A DNA stretch of 64,000 bases from Xanthomarina spongicola (GTDB lineage: Bacteria > Bacteroidota > Bacteroidia > Flavobacteriales > Flavobacteriaceae), in contig NZ_QGGP01000004.1 of assembly GCF_003148645.1 (NCBI RefSeq), positions 62,001 to 126,000 of the forward strand, written 5' to 3'. Shown piece by piece: positions 17,141 through 23,965 of the stretch. The first letter of the stretch is position 1, and each line of letters starts with the position of its first letter. The notes below the pieces were generated by a model. The model saw only the letters and a list, made by a program, of their open reading frames with translations. It was not told the origin of the DNA and made no database searches. The position numbers and the translations under genes were made by a program.

Positions 17141-17650
17141 ATGACAGAAATAAAATACCCTAAATCATTTTCGCACATTGGAATAACTGTTCCCGAAATA
17201 CAAAAAGCTGTAGAATTTTATCAGGATATTATGGGATGGTATGTGATAATGCAACCATCTACAGTAAAAAAAGAAAATGATACAGCCATTGGACAAATGT
17301 GCATTGATGTTTTTGGAGAGAATTGGGAAGAATTCGAAATCGCTCATATGTCAACGTCTGACGGAATTGGAATTGAACTTTTTTCGTTCCCACATGGCAA
17401 AAAAGAAGCACCAGAATTCAATCCTTTCAATACAGGGCTTTTCCACTTCTGTGTGCAAGACCCAGACATTGAAAATTTGACTAAAAGAATAGTAGAAGCA
17501 GGTGGCAAGCAGAGAATGCCAATACGGGAATATTATCCTAATGAAAAGCCTTATAAAATGGTTTATGTGGAAGACCCATTTGGTATCGTATTTGAAATTT
17601 ATACTCATAGCTACGAATTGACATATTCATCAGGTGCATACCAGAAATAA
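17141..17650 (+). CDS. VOC superfamily (glyoxalase/bleomycin-resistance fold) protein
   Basis: This 169-residue protein has two beta-alpha-beta-beta-beta halves: SFSHIGITVPEIQKAVEFYQDIMGW at the start and KMVYVEDPFGIVFEIYTHSYE at the end. His12, a central Glu and the C-terminal Glu could bind a divalent metal. The family ranges from lactoylglutathione lyases to ring-cleavage dioxygenases and drug-binding proteins; substrate unknown. It is the first single-gene unit of the cassette-like array and is bracketed by a perfect 21-bp inverted repeat. Confidence 0.82.
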   Translation: MTEIKYPKSFSHIGITVPEIQKAVEFYQDIMGWYVIMQPSTVKKENDTAIGQMCIDVFGENWEEFEIAHMSTSDGIGIELFSFPHGKKEAPEFNPFNTGLFHFCVQDPDIENLTKRIVEAGGKQRMPIREYYPNEKPYKMVYVEDPFGIVFEIYTHSYELTYSSGAYQK

Positions 17651-17654
17651 AAAA

Positions 17655-17789
17655 CTGTATACAACAATGGCTATAAGTAATTGCTTGTTCTCGCATACTT
17701 CTGAAAATCCTCGCGGATTTTCAGTTTGGTGTGTATTTGCAAAGTTAATCGCTAAACCACGCAACTACTCATAGCCGAGACCGTTAGCC
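17655..17789 (+). repeat. attC-like repeat 1
   Basis: A ~135-bp structured repeat. The outer arms pair imperfectly (GGCTAT 17670-17675 with ATAGCC 17771-17776). In the middle is a perfect 10-bp hairpin, CTGAAAATCC/GGATTTTCAG, at 17701-17710 and 17715-17724. The repeat ends in GTTAGCC at 17783-17789, matching the integron core consensus GTTRRRY. It shares AATTGCT, GTTCTCGC, ATTTGC and TAAACCACG blocks with repeats 2-5. Confidence 0.7.
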
Positions 17790-17813
17790 TTCATTATGAC
17801 CAACCACTAACAA

Positions 17814-18572
17814 ATGATAAAATTCTTTAGAAAATTACGCTTCGACCTTATGGAGAAAAACAAAACTGGAAAGTATCTAAAATACGCTATTGGAGAAATA
17901 ATTCTTGTTGTTATCGGTATTTTAATTGCGCTCCAAATAAATAATTGGAATGAGAACAGAAAGGAAAATATTATTGAAAATAAAATTTTAGTAGAAATTT
18001 CGAAAGGATTAAAGGAAGATTTAAATGATATAAAGGCAAATATGAGTGCACATAGAGCTGGGCTTAAAGCTTGTGAATATTACTATAATATGCTCACCAA
18101 CAAGGAAGTTAAACCAGATTCGATTAATTATTATTATGGATATTTAACTAGAGGTTATATCTCAATTCAAAACAAATCAGGTTATGAATCATTAAAATCG
18201 AGAGGTCTTGAAATAATTAAAGATGATTCTTTACGAAATAACATTATAAAATTATATGAACAAGATTATCCCTTTATTATGAAGTTGGAGGAACAAGATC
18301 CTGAAGGAAACTTTCACGACAACTATTTTAAAGAAATTAACAATCATATTTCCCCAAATCTAATATTTAATAATTATGGTGAAATAGAAACAATTAAACT
18401 TCCTTTAAATGTTTCAGAAATTGAACAAAAAAAGATGTTAAGCTATTTGTGGAAAATTAAAAATGACCGAATATTTATACTAGATACCTATTCAAAGGTA
18501 CTTGAAAACCTGATGCACCTACGATCAAATTTAGAAGAGATAAAACGAAAGGCTAACAAAGAACTGAGTTGA
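17814..18572 (+). CDS. DUF6090 family membrane-anchored protein
   Basis: This 252-residue protein has the hallmark start MIKFFRKLRFDLMEKNKTGKY followed by one transmembrane helix (IGEIILVVIGILIALQINNW). This start is widespread in Flavobacteriia and classified as DUF6090. The remaining ~200 residues are predicted helical and likely extracytoplasmic. No enzyme motif is seen and the function is unknown. It is the only gene between repeats 1 and 2, and its left GTTAGCC is complementary to GGCTAAC at its right end (18551-18557). Confidence 0.75.
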   Translation: MIKFFRKLRFDLMEKNKTGKYLKYAIGEIILVVIGILIALQINNWNENRKENIIENKILVEISKGLKEDLNDIKANMSAHRAGLKACEYYYNMLTNKEVKPDSINYYYGYLTRGYISIQNKSGYESLKSRGLEIIKDDSLRNNIIKLYEQDYPFIMKLEEQDPEGNFHDNYFKEINNHISPNLIFNNYGEIETIKLPLNVSEIEQKKMLSYLWKIKNDRIFILDTYSKVLENLMHLRSNLEEIKRKANKELS

Positions 18573-18690
18573 AAAAAAGCTAGTTCTCGCCTACTTACGA
18601 AAATCCTCTCGGATTTTCTATTCGGTTTTTATTTGCTAAATTTAGTTCATAAACCACGGAACAAACCATATACAAAACCGTTTTAGTAAA
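18551..18690 (+). repeat. attC-like repeat 2
   Basis: It starts with GGCTAAC (inside the end of the DUF6090 gene), has the hairpin GAAAATCC/GGATTTTC at 18599-18606 and 18611-18618, the conserved TATTTGCTAAATT and TAAACCACGGAAC blocks, and ends near CCGTTTTAG. Orientation is the same as repeats 1 and 3-5. Confidence 0.7.
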
Positions 18691-18700
18691 CAGTTAAAAA

Positions 18701-19528
18701 ATGAATAGAAAAAAATTATTTGTGTTTTTAATACTGACCTTTTTATGGTCTTGGGTACTTTGGATTATTGGATTAAACTACCTATCAGACGGAATTAATC
18801 AAGAGTCAATTAGTAAATTTTTAGTTTTCTTTTTTGTTGGGGTATATGGACCAACAATTTCCGGAATAATTACAACTCTATTCTTTGATGGACTCAAAGG
18901 GTTATTTGAATTAATCAAAAAGCTTTTTATATGGAAAGTCCCTTTTAAATATTATTTATACATAATTTCTTTACCTATAATATTTGTCATTATTGGTATG
19001 ACTCTTTACAGCCAGTTTATAGGGGAAATTGGAGGTTTTGATAAAATGGCATATCTATCGATACCAACAATATTATTAACGGGATTGTATGCTGGACCTT
19101 TGGGAGAAGAACTAGGGTGGAGAGGTTTTTTATTGCCCGAATTTCAAAAAAAATATTCAAACTTGAAAAGTGCAATCATTATTGGATTTATATGGTTTGT
19201 TTGGCATATTCCACTATGGTGGGCACCATTCGGAACCTTGGTTAGTGGAGAACCAATATCTATAATTCCTGTAATTGCATATTTTACTATGCTAATCTGT
19301 CTATCCATAATAATTACTTGGTTAGTAATTAATTCAAAGGGAAGTGTTCTTATTGCAATTTTATTTCACTTGTCAATTAATGCAGGAATCGCATTGCTTT
19401 TTTACCCTGAATTGAATATGGATTTCAAAAAAGTACATTTATTATCCAGCATCGGAATGTTAATATTTACTGGATTTTTAGTGGTAAAGAATAAATTAAA
19501 AACAAGTGCCAACACCGTGCAAAAATAA
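18701..19528 (+). CDS. CPBP family intramembrane metalloprotease
   Basis: This 275-residue polytopic membrane protein of the CAAX/bacteriocin-processing (Abi, CPBP) family has about seven hydrophobic segments and the three diagnostic motifs: EELGWRGF (EExxxR, near residue 136), FIWFVWHIPLWW (FxxxH) and FHLSINAG (HxxxN). Family members act as glutamic/metal intramembrane proteases; in bacteria some give self-immunity to bacteriocins. Substrate unknown. The stop codon is supplied by the repeat itself (AATAATTGC), so this reading frame ends inside repeat 3. Confidence 0.85.
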   Translation: MNRKKLFVFLILTFLWSWVLWIIGLNYLSDGINQESISKFLVFFFVGVYGPTISGIITTLFFDGLKGLFELIKKLFIWKVPFKYYLYIISLPIIFVIIGMTLYSQFIGEIGGFDKMAYLSIPTILLTGLYAGPLGEELGWRGFLLPEFQKKYSNLKSAIIIGFIWFVWHIPLWWAPFGTLVSGEPISIIPVIAYFTMLICLSIIITWLVINSKGSVLIAILFHLSINAGIALLFYPELNMDFKKVHLLSSIGMLIFTGFLVVKNKLKTSANTVQK

Positions 19529-19640
19529 TTGCTTGGTTCTTGCCTACTCGGAAAATCCTACGGATTTTCCTAAGGTTCGGTTTCCTTTTGCTAAATTAGT
19601 GCATAAACCACGGAACTAACTATATACAAAACCGTTAGGT
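19510..19640 (+). repeat. attC-like repeat 3
   Basis: A hairpin GGAAAATCC/GGATTTTCC at 19550-19558 and 19562-19570, conserved TTTTGCTAAATTAG and TAAACCACGGAAC blocks, and an end in GTTAGGT (19634-19640), which fits GTTRRRY. The CPBP gene stops within its left arm. Confidence 0.7.
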
Positions 19641-19656
19641 GCAATTACTTCAAATC

Positions 19657-20517
19657 ATGCAAATAAGGAAAATAAGAACTAAAGAATTTGAATTTGATTG
19701 TAGAGTATCAGGAAATGATGAAAACGAACTGATAATATTTCTTCATGGATTCCCAGAAACTTCGTTTATGTGGATTAATTTGATGAAAAAACTATCCTCA
19801 ATGGGATATTTTTGTTTAGCACCTGATATGCGTGGCTACAGCAAGAATGCTAGCCCGAAAGGAGTGAAAAACTATACGATAAACAAATTAAGTGACGATA
19901 TTTTGAACATTGCAGATGCCATTAATGTAAATAAATTTCATCTTATAGCACATGATTGGGGAGCTGGAATTGGATGGAATATTGTCTACAATAATGCCGA
20001 AAAAATAATTAGCTGGACAGCTTTATCAGTTCCTCACTCTAGAGGTTTTAGAAAAGCTATTAAAATGGATAAGGAACAAAGAAAAAAGAGTCGTTACATA
20101 GGATGGTTCTTATTACCTGTTATTCCTGAAATCATGTTGCGGAAAAATGATTTTGAAAAATTCAGGAAATTATGGAAACATAGTTCACCCGAAGAACTGA
20201 ATAATTATCTTTCTGTATTTCGTAGAAAGTATTCATTAACAGCAGCATTAAATTATTATAGAGCGAATTTTAAAAAAGTAAATAATCAACCTGTTGGAGA
20301 TATTACAACGCCCACTCTATTTATTTGGGGCAAAAATGATTTAGCAATTGGTAAAGTTGCCGCTGAAAATAATCATAAGTACATGAAAGGAGATTATACC
20401 TTTATTAAAATAGATGGAGGACATTGGCTAATTCAATCAAATTATTTAGAAGTAGAAAAAGCTATTATTGAACATTTAACTAAATATAAAACTGCACCTA
20501 GCAACGTGTATAATTAA
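19657..20517 (+). CDS. Alpha/beta hydrolase, epoxide-hydrolase/dehalogenase-like
   Basis: This alpha/beta-fold hydrolase has 286 residues. The oxyanion loop HGFPETSFMW, the nucleophile elbow AHDWGAGIGW with Asp as nucleophile, a lid region with FRRKYSLTAALNYYR and the catalytic His in DGGHWLIQ match the epoxide hydrolase/haloalkane dehalogenase branch. Substrate unknown. The ATG at 19657 is chosen; an in-frame GTG at 19639 lies inside the repeat. TGCACCTA and AAC near its end (20493-20505) mirror the GTTAGGTGCA at its left. The stop codon again comes from the repeat's TAATTGC block. Confidence 0.85.
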   Translation: MQIRKIRTKEFEFDCRVSGNDENELIIFLHGFPETSFMWINLMKKLSSMGYFCLAPDMRGYSKNASPKGVKNYTINKLSDDILNIADAINVNKFHLIAHDWGAGIGWNIVYNNAEKIISWTALSVPHSRGFRKAIKMDKEQRKKSRYIGWFLLPVIPEIMLRKNDFEKFRKLWKHSSPEELNNYLSVFRRKYSLTAALNYYRANFKKVNNQPVGDITTPTLFIWGKNDLAIGKVAAENNHKYMKGDYTFIKIDGGHWLIQSNYLEVEKAIIEHLTKYKTAPSNVYN

Positions 20518-20630
20518 TTGCTTTGGCAATTGCACACTTGGAAAATTCTTTCGGAATTTTCTCGGGTTCGTGAAAGTTTGCTAAATTACATGCTAAACCA
20601 CGCAACTAATCTTTCACAAACACGTTAGCA
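20493..20630 (+). repeat. attC-like repeat 4
   Basis: The left arm TGCACCTA-GC-AACGTGT overlaps the hydrolase gene end. Hairpin GAAAATTC/GAATTTTC at 20541-20548 and 20554-20561 is followed by TTTGCTAAATTA and TAAACCACGCAAC blocks, and the right end ACACGTTAGCA carries GTTAGCA at 20624-20630. AACGTGT and ACACGTT are complementary. The hairpin base changes keep pairing relative to repeats 1-3. Confidence 0.7.
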
Positions 20631-20689
20631 AACATTTTGAACATTGGAATGTAAACAAACTTTACTTTTTAATTTTTACATAAAAAAAC

Positions 20690-21418
20690 ATGGAAAAAAC
20701 AGTTTCAGAAGCTATTTCTTACAGAAGGTCAACGAGAGTATATAAAAACGAATCCATTGATTCTGAAAAAGTAAAACAATGCTTAGTTAATGCTTCGTTA
20801 GCACCAACGAGCAGTAATCTTCAACTTTGGGAGTTTTACCATATTACTAATAAAGAAACTTTAGGTAAAATGACTAAGGCTTGTTTAAATCAGAGTGCAG
20901 CAAAGACCTCACAACAACTGGTTGTTGTGGTAGCTCGTAAAGATCTTTGGAGAAAACGAGCAAAAGCCAATCTAGATTTTTTGAACAAGGTTTATGATAA
21001 AGAAGGTCTTAGTGATCGCGATTTGAAGCGAAAAAAAATGGCTTTAGATTATTACAGCAAATTGATTCCAACGATTTACATAGATTTTTTGGGGATATTA
21101 GGTTTCATCAAATATATTGTCTTTCAAACCATTGGTTTGTTCAAACCTACATACAGACAAACCCGACTAAGTGATATGAGGATTGTAGCTCATAAAAGTG
21201 CTGGGTTAGCTGCTGAAAACTTTATGATAAGTATGGCAGCAATTGGCTATGATACGTGTCCTATGGAAGGCAGTGATACCTTAAGAGTAAAAAGAATTTT
21301 AAAACTTCCTAGAAGTGCTGAAATAACTATGGTTATTGGATGTGGAAAAAGAGATGATAAAGGAATCTATGGACCAAGGTTTAGAGTTCCATTTGATGAA
21401 GTATATTATGAAATTTAA
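20690..21418 (+). CDS. Nitroreductase family protein
   Basis: This 242-residue FMN-dependent oxidoreductase-like protein starts with VSEAISYRRSTRVYKN, which holds the FMN-phosphate-binding Arg pair. NASLAPTSSNLQLWEF and AAENFMISMAAIGYDTCPMEGSD are the typical family segments. Members reduce nitro compounds, quinones or flavins with NAD(P)H. The insert at residues 95-150 (FLNKVYDKEG...FLGILGFIKYIVF) is longer than in minimal members and hydrophobic. It is the fifth unit of the array. Confidence 0.85.
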   Translation: MEKTVSEAISYRRSTRVYKNESIDSEKVKQCLVNASLAPTSSNLQLWEFYHITNKETLGKMTKACLNQSAAKTSQQLVVVVARKDLWRKRAKANLDFLNKVYDKEGLSDRDLKRKKMALDYYSKLIPTIYIDFLGILGFIKYIVFQTIGLFKPTYRQTRLSDMRIVAHKSAGLAAENFMISMAAIGYDTCPMEGSDTLRVKRILKLPRSAEITMVIGCGKRDDKGIYGPRFRVPFDEVYYEI

Positions 21419-21557
21419 TAACTGTAAACTTATGGCGAGTATAATCAATTGCTAGTTCTAGCTACTTACGAAAATTCTCGCGGATTTACTATTCGATTTT
21501 TATTTGCTAAATTAGGTATTTAAACCACCTAACAATGCATAGCTGAGACCGTTATAA
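21409..21557 (+). repeat. attC-like repeat 5 (degenerate)
   Basis: The left arm TTTAATAACTGT begins in the nitroreductase gene end. The central hairpin is weaker (AAAATTC/GGATTT around 21473-21490). TTTATTTGCTAAATTAG and TAAACCACCTAAC blocks are present, and the right end is ATAGCTGAGACCGTTATAA with GTTATAA at 21551-21557, a near match to GTTRRRY. Confidence 0.62.
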
Positions 21558-21580
21558 AAAGTTAAAATTCTAATTGAAAA

Positions 21581-22024
21581 ATGAAAAAAATTATTTTAAT
21601 AATATCAATTCTATCTATTCACTCAATATATTCTCAAAAATGTAATTTATCCTTTGACCAGTTAGTAAATGTGCTTTCATATAGTCAAGTTGAATTTGAT
21701 ACTTTTGTTTTGGAAAATGGCTTTTCATATAATTCTATTGATCAAGTTTATAATTGTGATAAATCCAAAAAGAATAATTTCAGAAATATAATTATGAGAA
21801 TTGAAGAACGTGGCATGCAAGTTTTGGTATATTCTTTTAATGAGAAAAAAAAATATTTAAAATTCAAAGAAATAATTGATGATGGAGAATTATCCGAATT
21901 GAATGACAATTCTGGTGAATTAAGTTTTCAATATTGGTATAAAGAAAAAAATATTATTATTCAGACTAATACCAACTACGATGGTAGTAATTCATATATG
22001 ATTTCAATAGCCAAAGTAAAATAA
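21581..22024 (+). CDS. Secreted protein of unknown function, last unit of the array
   Basis: This 147-residue protein has a Sec signal peptide (MKKIILIISILSIHSIYSQ) and a mature part of mixed alpha/beta character (QLVNVLSYSQVEFDTFVLENGFSY). It is not recognised as a named family. It follows repeat 5 directly, but no matching repeat follows it, so the array either ends here or has lost its last site. Base composition is as A/T-rich as the other units. Confidence 0.65.
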   Translation: MKKIILIISILSIHSIYSQKCNLSFDQLVNVLSYSQVEFDTFVLENGFSYNSIDQVYNCDKSKKNNFRNIIMRIEERGMQVLVYSFNEKKKYLKFKEIIDDGELSELNDNSGELSFQYWYKEKNIIIQTNTNYDGSNSYMISIAKVK

Positions 22025-22349
22025 ACATCATAATCTTAAAAACACTAATTAAAAAATCAAGCTGTTTTAAAATAACATGTCCATTATCCAAACTTAATTA
22101 TTATTATATGAACTGTAGCTGAACCTTAGCTAATACGTTGCTGAACTGTTGCTGAACCGTTGTTATTGACTCTAATTGTAGTCTAATTGACTATGCTTGT
22201 AGTCAAAATCTAACTTATTTTAACAAATTAGATATTTACAAAAAACTTATTATTGCTTTAGCAAAACATTTCTGATTAATACTTAAATTTATTACCTTTT
22301 CGTTTAGCATAACTTAAATGCCTTTGGTAGGTCTAATAAATCATACAAT
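22025..22349. other. Intergenic region with short tandem and inverted repeats
   Basis: No gene is seen. At about 22115-22163 an 11-12 bp unit of the form TGCTGAACCGT occurs four times in tandem with variation. At 22166-22183 and 22187-22204 two copies of TTGACTnTnnTTGTAGTC are spaced exactly 21 bp apart, each an inverted repeat in itself (GACTA...TAGTC in the second copy). A third copy is at 16424-16441 next to the integrase. Confidence 0.6.
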
Positions 22350-22718
22350 ATGGTTAATGAAGAATTGTTTGAAATAATAAATGCTCCTTTTTCTGAGCTA
22401 AATAAACTAAAAATAGGATTATTAGTTAGAGCGACATTACCTGAAATTTTAGAATCGGAGTTAATATCTGAAATAGAAATCAAAAAGTTGACTGAGGAAA
22501 ATTACAGTAAAATGATTTTTGATATGAATTATCCTGTGTTAAAATTGGTTGACGAAAATCTTCCAACAATTAATAATAGAACTATTGGAGATTATACGAG
22601 ATACTATGCTAATCCATATAAAAGCTATAATTCTAGATACCTTATTTCGAGTGAATGGTATGATCGAAATCAGGAAGGTTATATAAAATGGTTGAAAAGG
22701 AAAGTTAATAGAAATTAA
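22350..22718 (+). CDS. Unknown protein convergent with mcrC
   Basis: This protein of 122 residues is not recognised. It is cytoplasmic, mixed helical at the start (APFSELNKLKIGLLVRATLP), with an aromatic C-terminal part (YTRYYANPYKSYNSRYLISSEWYDRNQEGYIKWLK). The last segment looks like a small conserved domain; I cannot name it. It reads towards mcrC and overlaps it by 4 bp, so it is not part of that operon. Confidence 0.55.
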   Translation: MVNEELFEIINAPFSELNKLKIGLLVRATLPEILESELISEIEIKKLTEENYSKMIFDMNYPVLKLVDENLPTINNRTIGDYTRYYANPYKSYNSRYLISSEWYDRNQEGYIKWLKRKVNRN

Positions 22719-23965
22719 CTCCCAAATAACAACTTTAATATTTTCTCTCCAATTTCTGAATCTAGATCGTCATTGTTTTCGTTTAAAACAGACACAAATC
22801 CCATTTTACATTGATGATCAATAAGATTATGAATATCCTCATGATCTTTTGAATAATCGTCAGTCTTATAGGATTTAAATTTATTTTCATTCTCTTCTCC
22901 AGGATATAGTAACATCGCTTTTTCTGCATCCCAAAAACGACAATAGGCGTACATTTGACGTAAATCACTTACTGAAGCTGAGCTTCTCTGAGGTCGTTTC
23001 CATTTGGTATCAATTATAAAGGTCTTTTCTACTTTTCTTAATACGACATCTGGTCTTAGACTGTTACTTCCCCAAAACGATTTAGATTCTTGTCCTGAAA
23101 CCTCAATATTTGTACCTAAACAAGCTTTTTGTAATTGTTTTAAAATATAGGTTTCCCACAATTCATTCATATCAAACAATAAGGATAGCATTTTTTCCTT
23201 ACCACTAGAAATGTCAGGTGAATAATTTAGAATAATCAATCTTGCTAATTCTAAAGCATTAATATAACCATTAGATTTTCTATTTAGTTGGATCTCATTT
23301 AACTGTTTAGCTGTAATAATTATATTATCTACTTCTGGAAAGTTTAACTGTACTCTATTGGTTAAATCTTGTAGTCTAGATCCATTGGTAAACTGGCAAA
23401 CAATAGTTAACGCTTTCTGTAATACTTGATGTAAAAAGTGATTACTATTATAAACTTGATGTGTGGTGTAAAAACGCTCTTTGTGAATAATGTTTTTTCT
23501 AATTTGCCCTGCAAACTCTAACTTACCTTTTAATACTTTTGTGTTTTGAGTTTGCTTTCTATATTGTTTTATTAGTCCTTTTCTAACTAACCCTTCTACT
23601 TCTAGTAGATAGAGTTCAAAATAAACTTCTAATAAATTTAGATGCTGTCTTTTTACATGTGCTGCTCCAGAAGATTCTGCTTTTAGCTTACCACAAGCTT
23701 GTAACATTTTAAGCAAGACTCCTTTCCATTTATTATCCTCGTCGTCTTTATCTGCTTTAGGATGAATCTCAATAGTTAAACCATCTACTTGAATCACACC
23801 TACATATTGATTAAACTTGACACCTTTTGCAATAGGTTCGAAGTAATTACCATCGTGAAACTCATTTAACTTTAAAAGTGCATCTAAATGGCTTTGCTTA
23901 AAACCATGCTGACCAATATATAACCGTTGGTGTTCAAAAACTGATATGTTTTTACGTAAGACCAA
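22715..23965 (-). CDS. mcrC: McrC-type restriction nuclease subunit
   Basis: McrC is the endonuclease partner of the McrB GTPase in methylation-dependent restriction. The 416 residues have the N-terminal McrB-contact domain and a PD-(D/E)xK nuclease core: LRPDVVLRKVEKTFIIDTKWK at about residues 298-320, where Asp and the DTKWK (D-x-K) metal-binding pair are visible, preceded by MNELWETYILKQL. The start is the TTG that immediately follows the mcrB stop (TAGTTG), so the two are tightly coupled. It should cut DNA bearing modified bases entering the cell. Confidence 0.88.
   Translation of the reverse strand: MVLRKNISVFEHQRLYIGQHGFKQSHLDALLKLNEFHDGNYFEPIAKGVKFNQYVGVIQVDGLTIEIHPKADKDDEDNKWKGVLLKMLQACGKLKAESSGAAHVKRQHLNLLEVYFELYLLEVEGLVRKGLIKQYRKQTQNTKVLKGKLEFAGQIRKNIIHKERFYTTHQVYNSNHFLHQVLQKALTIVCQFTNGSRLQDLTNRVQLNFPEVDNIIITAKQLNEIQLNRKSNGYINALELARLIILNYSPDISSGKEKMLSLLFDMNELWETYILKQLQKACLGTNIEVSGQESKSFWGSNSLRPDVVLRKVEKTFIIDTKWKRPQRSSASVSDLRQMYAYCRFWDAEKAMLLYPGEENENKFKSYKTDDYSKDHEDIHNLIDHQCKMGFVSVLNENNDDLDSEIGEKILKLLFGS

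Noticed and set aside
17655-21557. Repeats between array genes as simple terminators or REP elements
   Set aside because: They have hairpins, but at ~135 bp with conserved outer blocks, a single orientation, one per gene and core-like ends they are more than terminators. Left open as an alternative in the finding.
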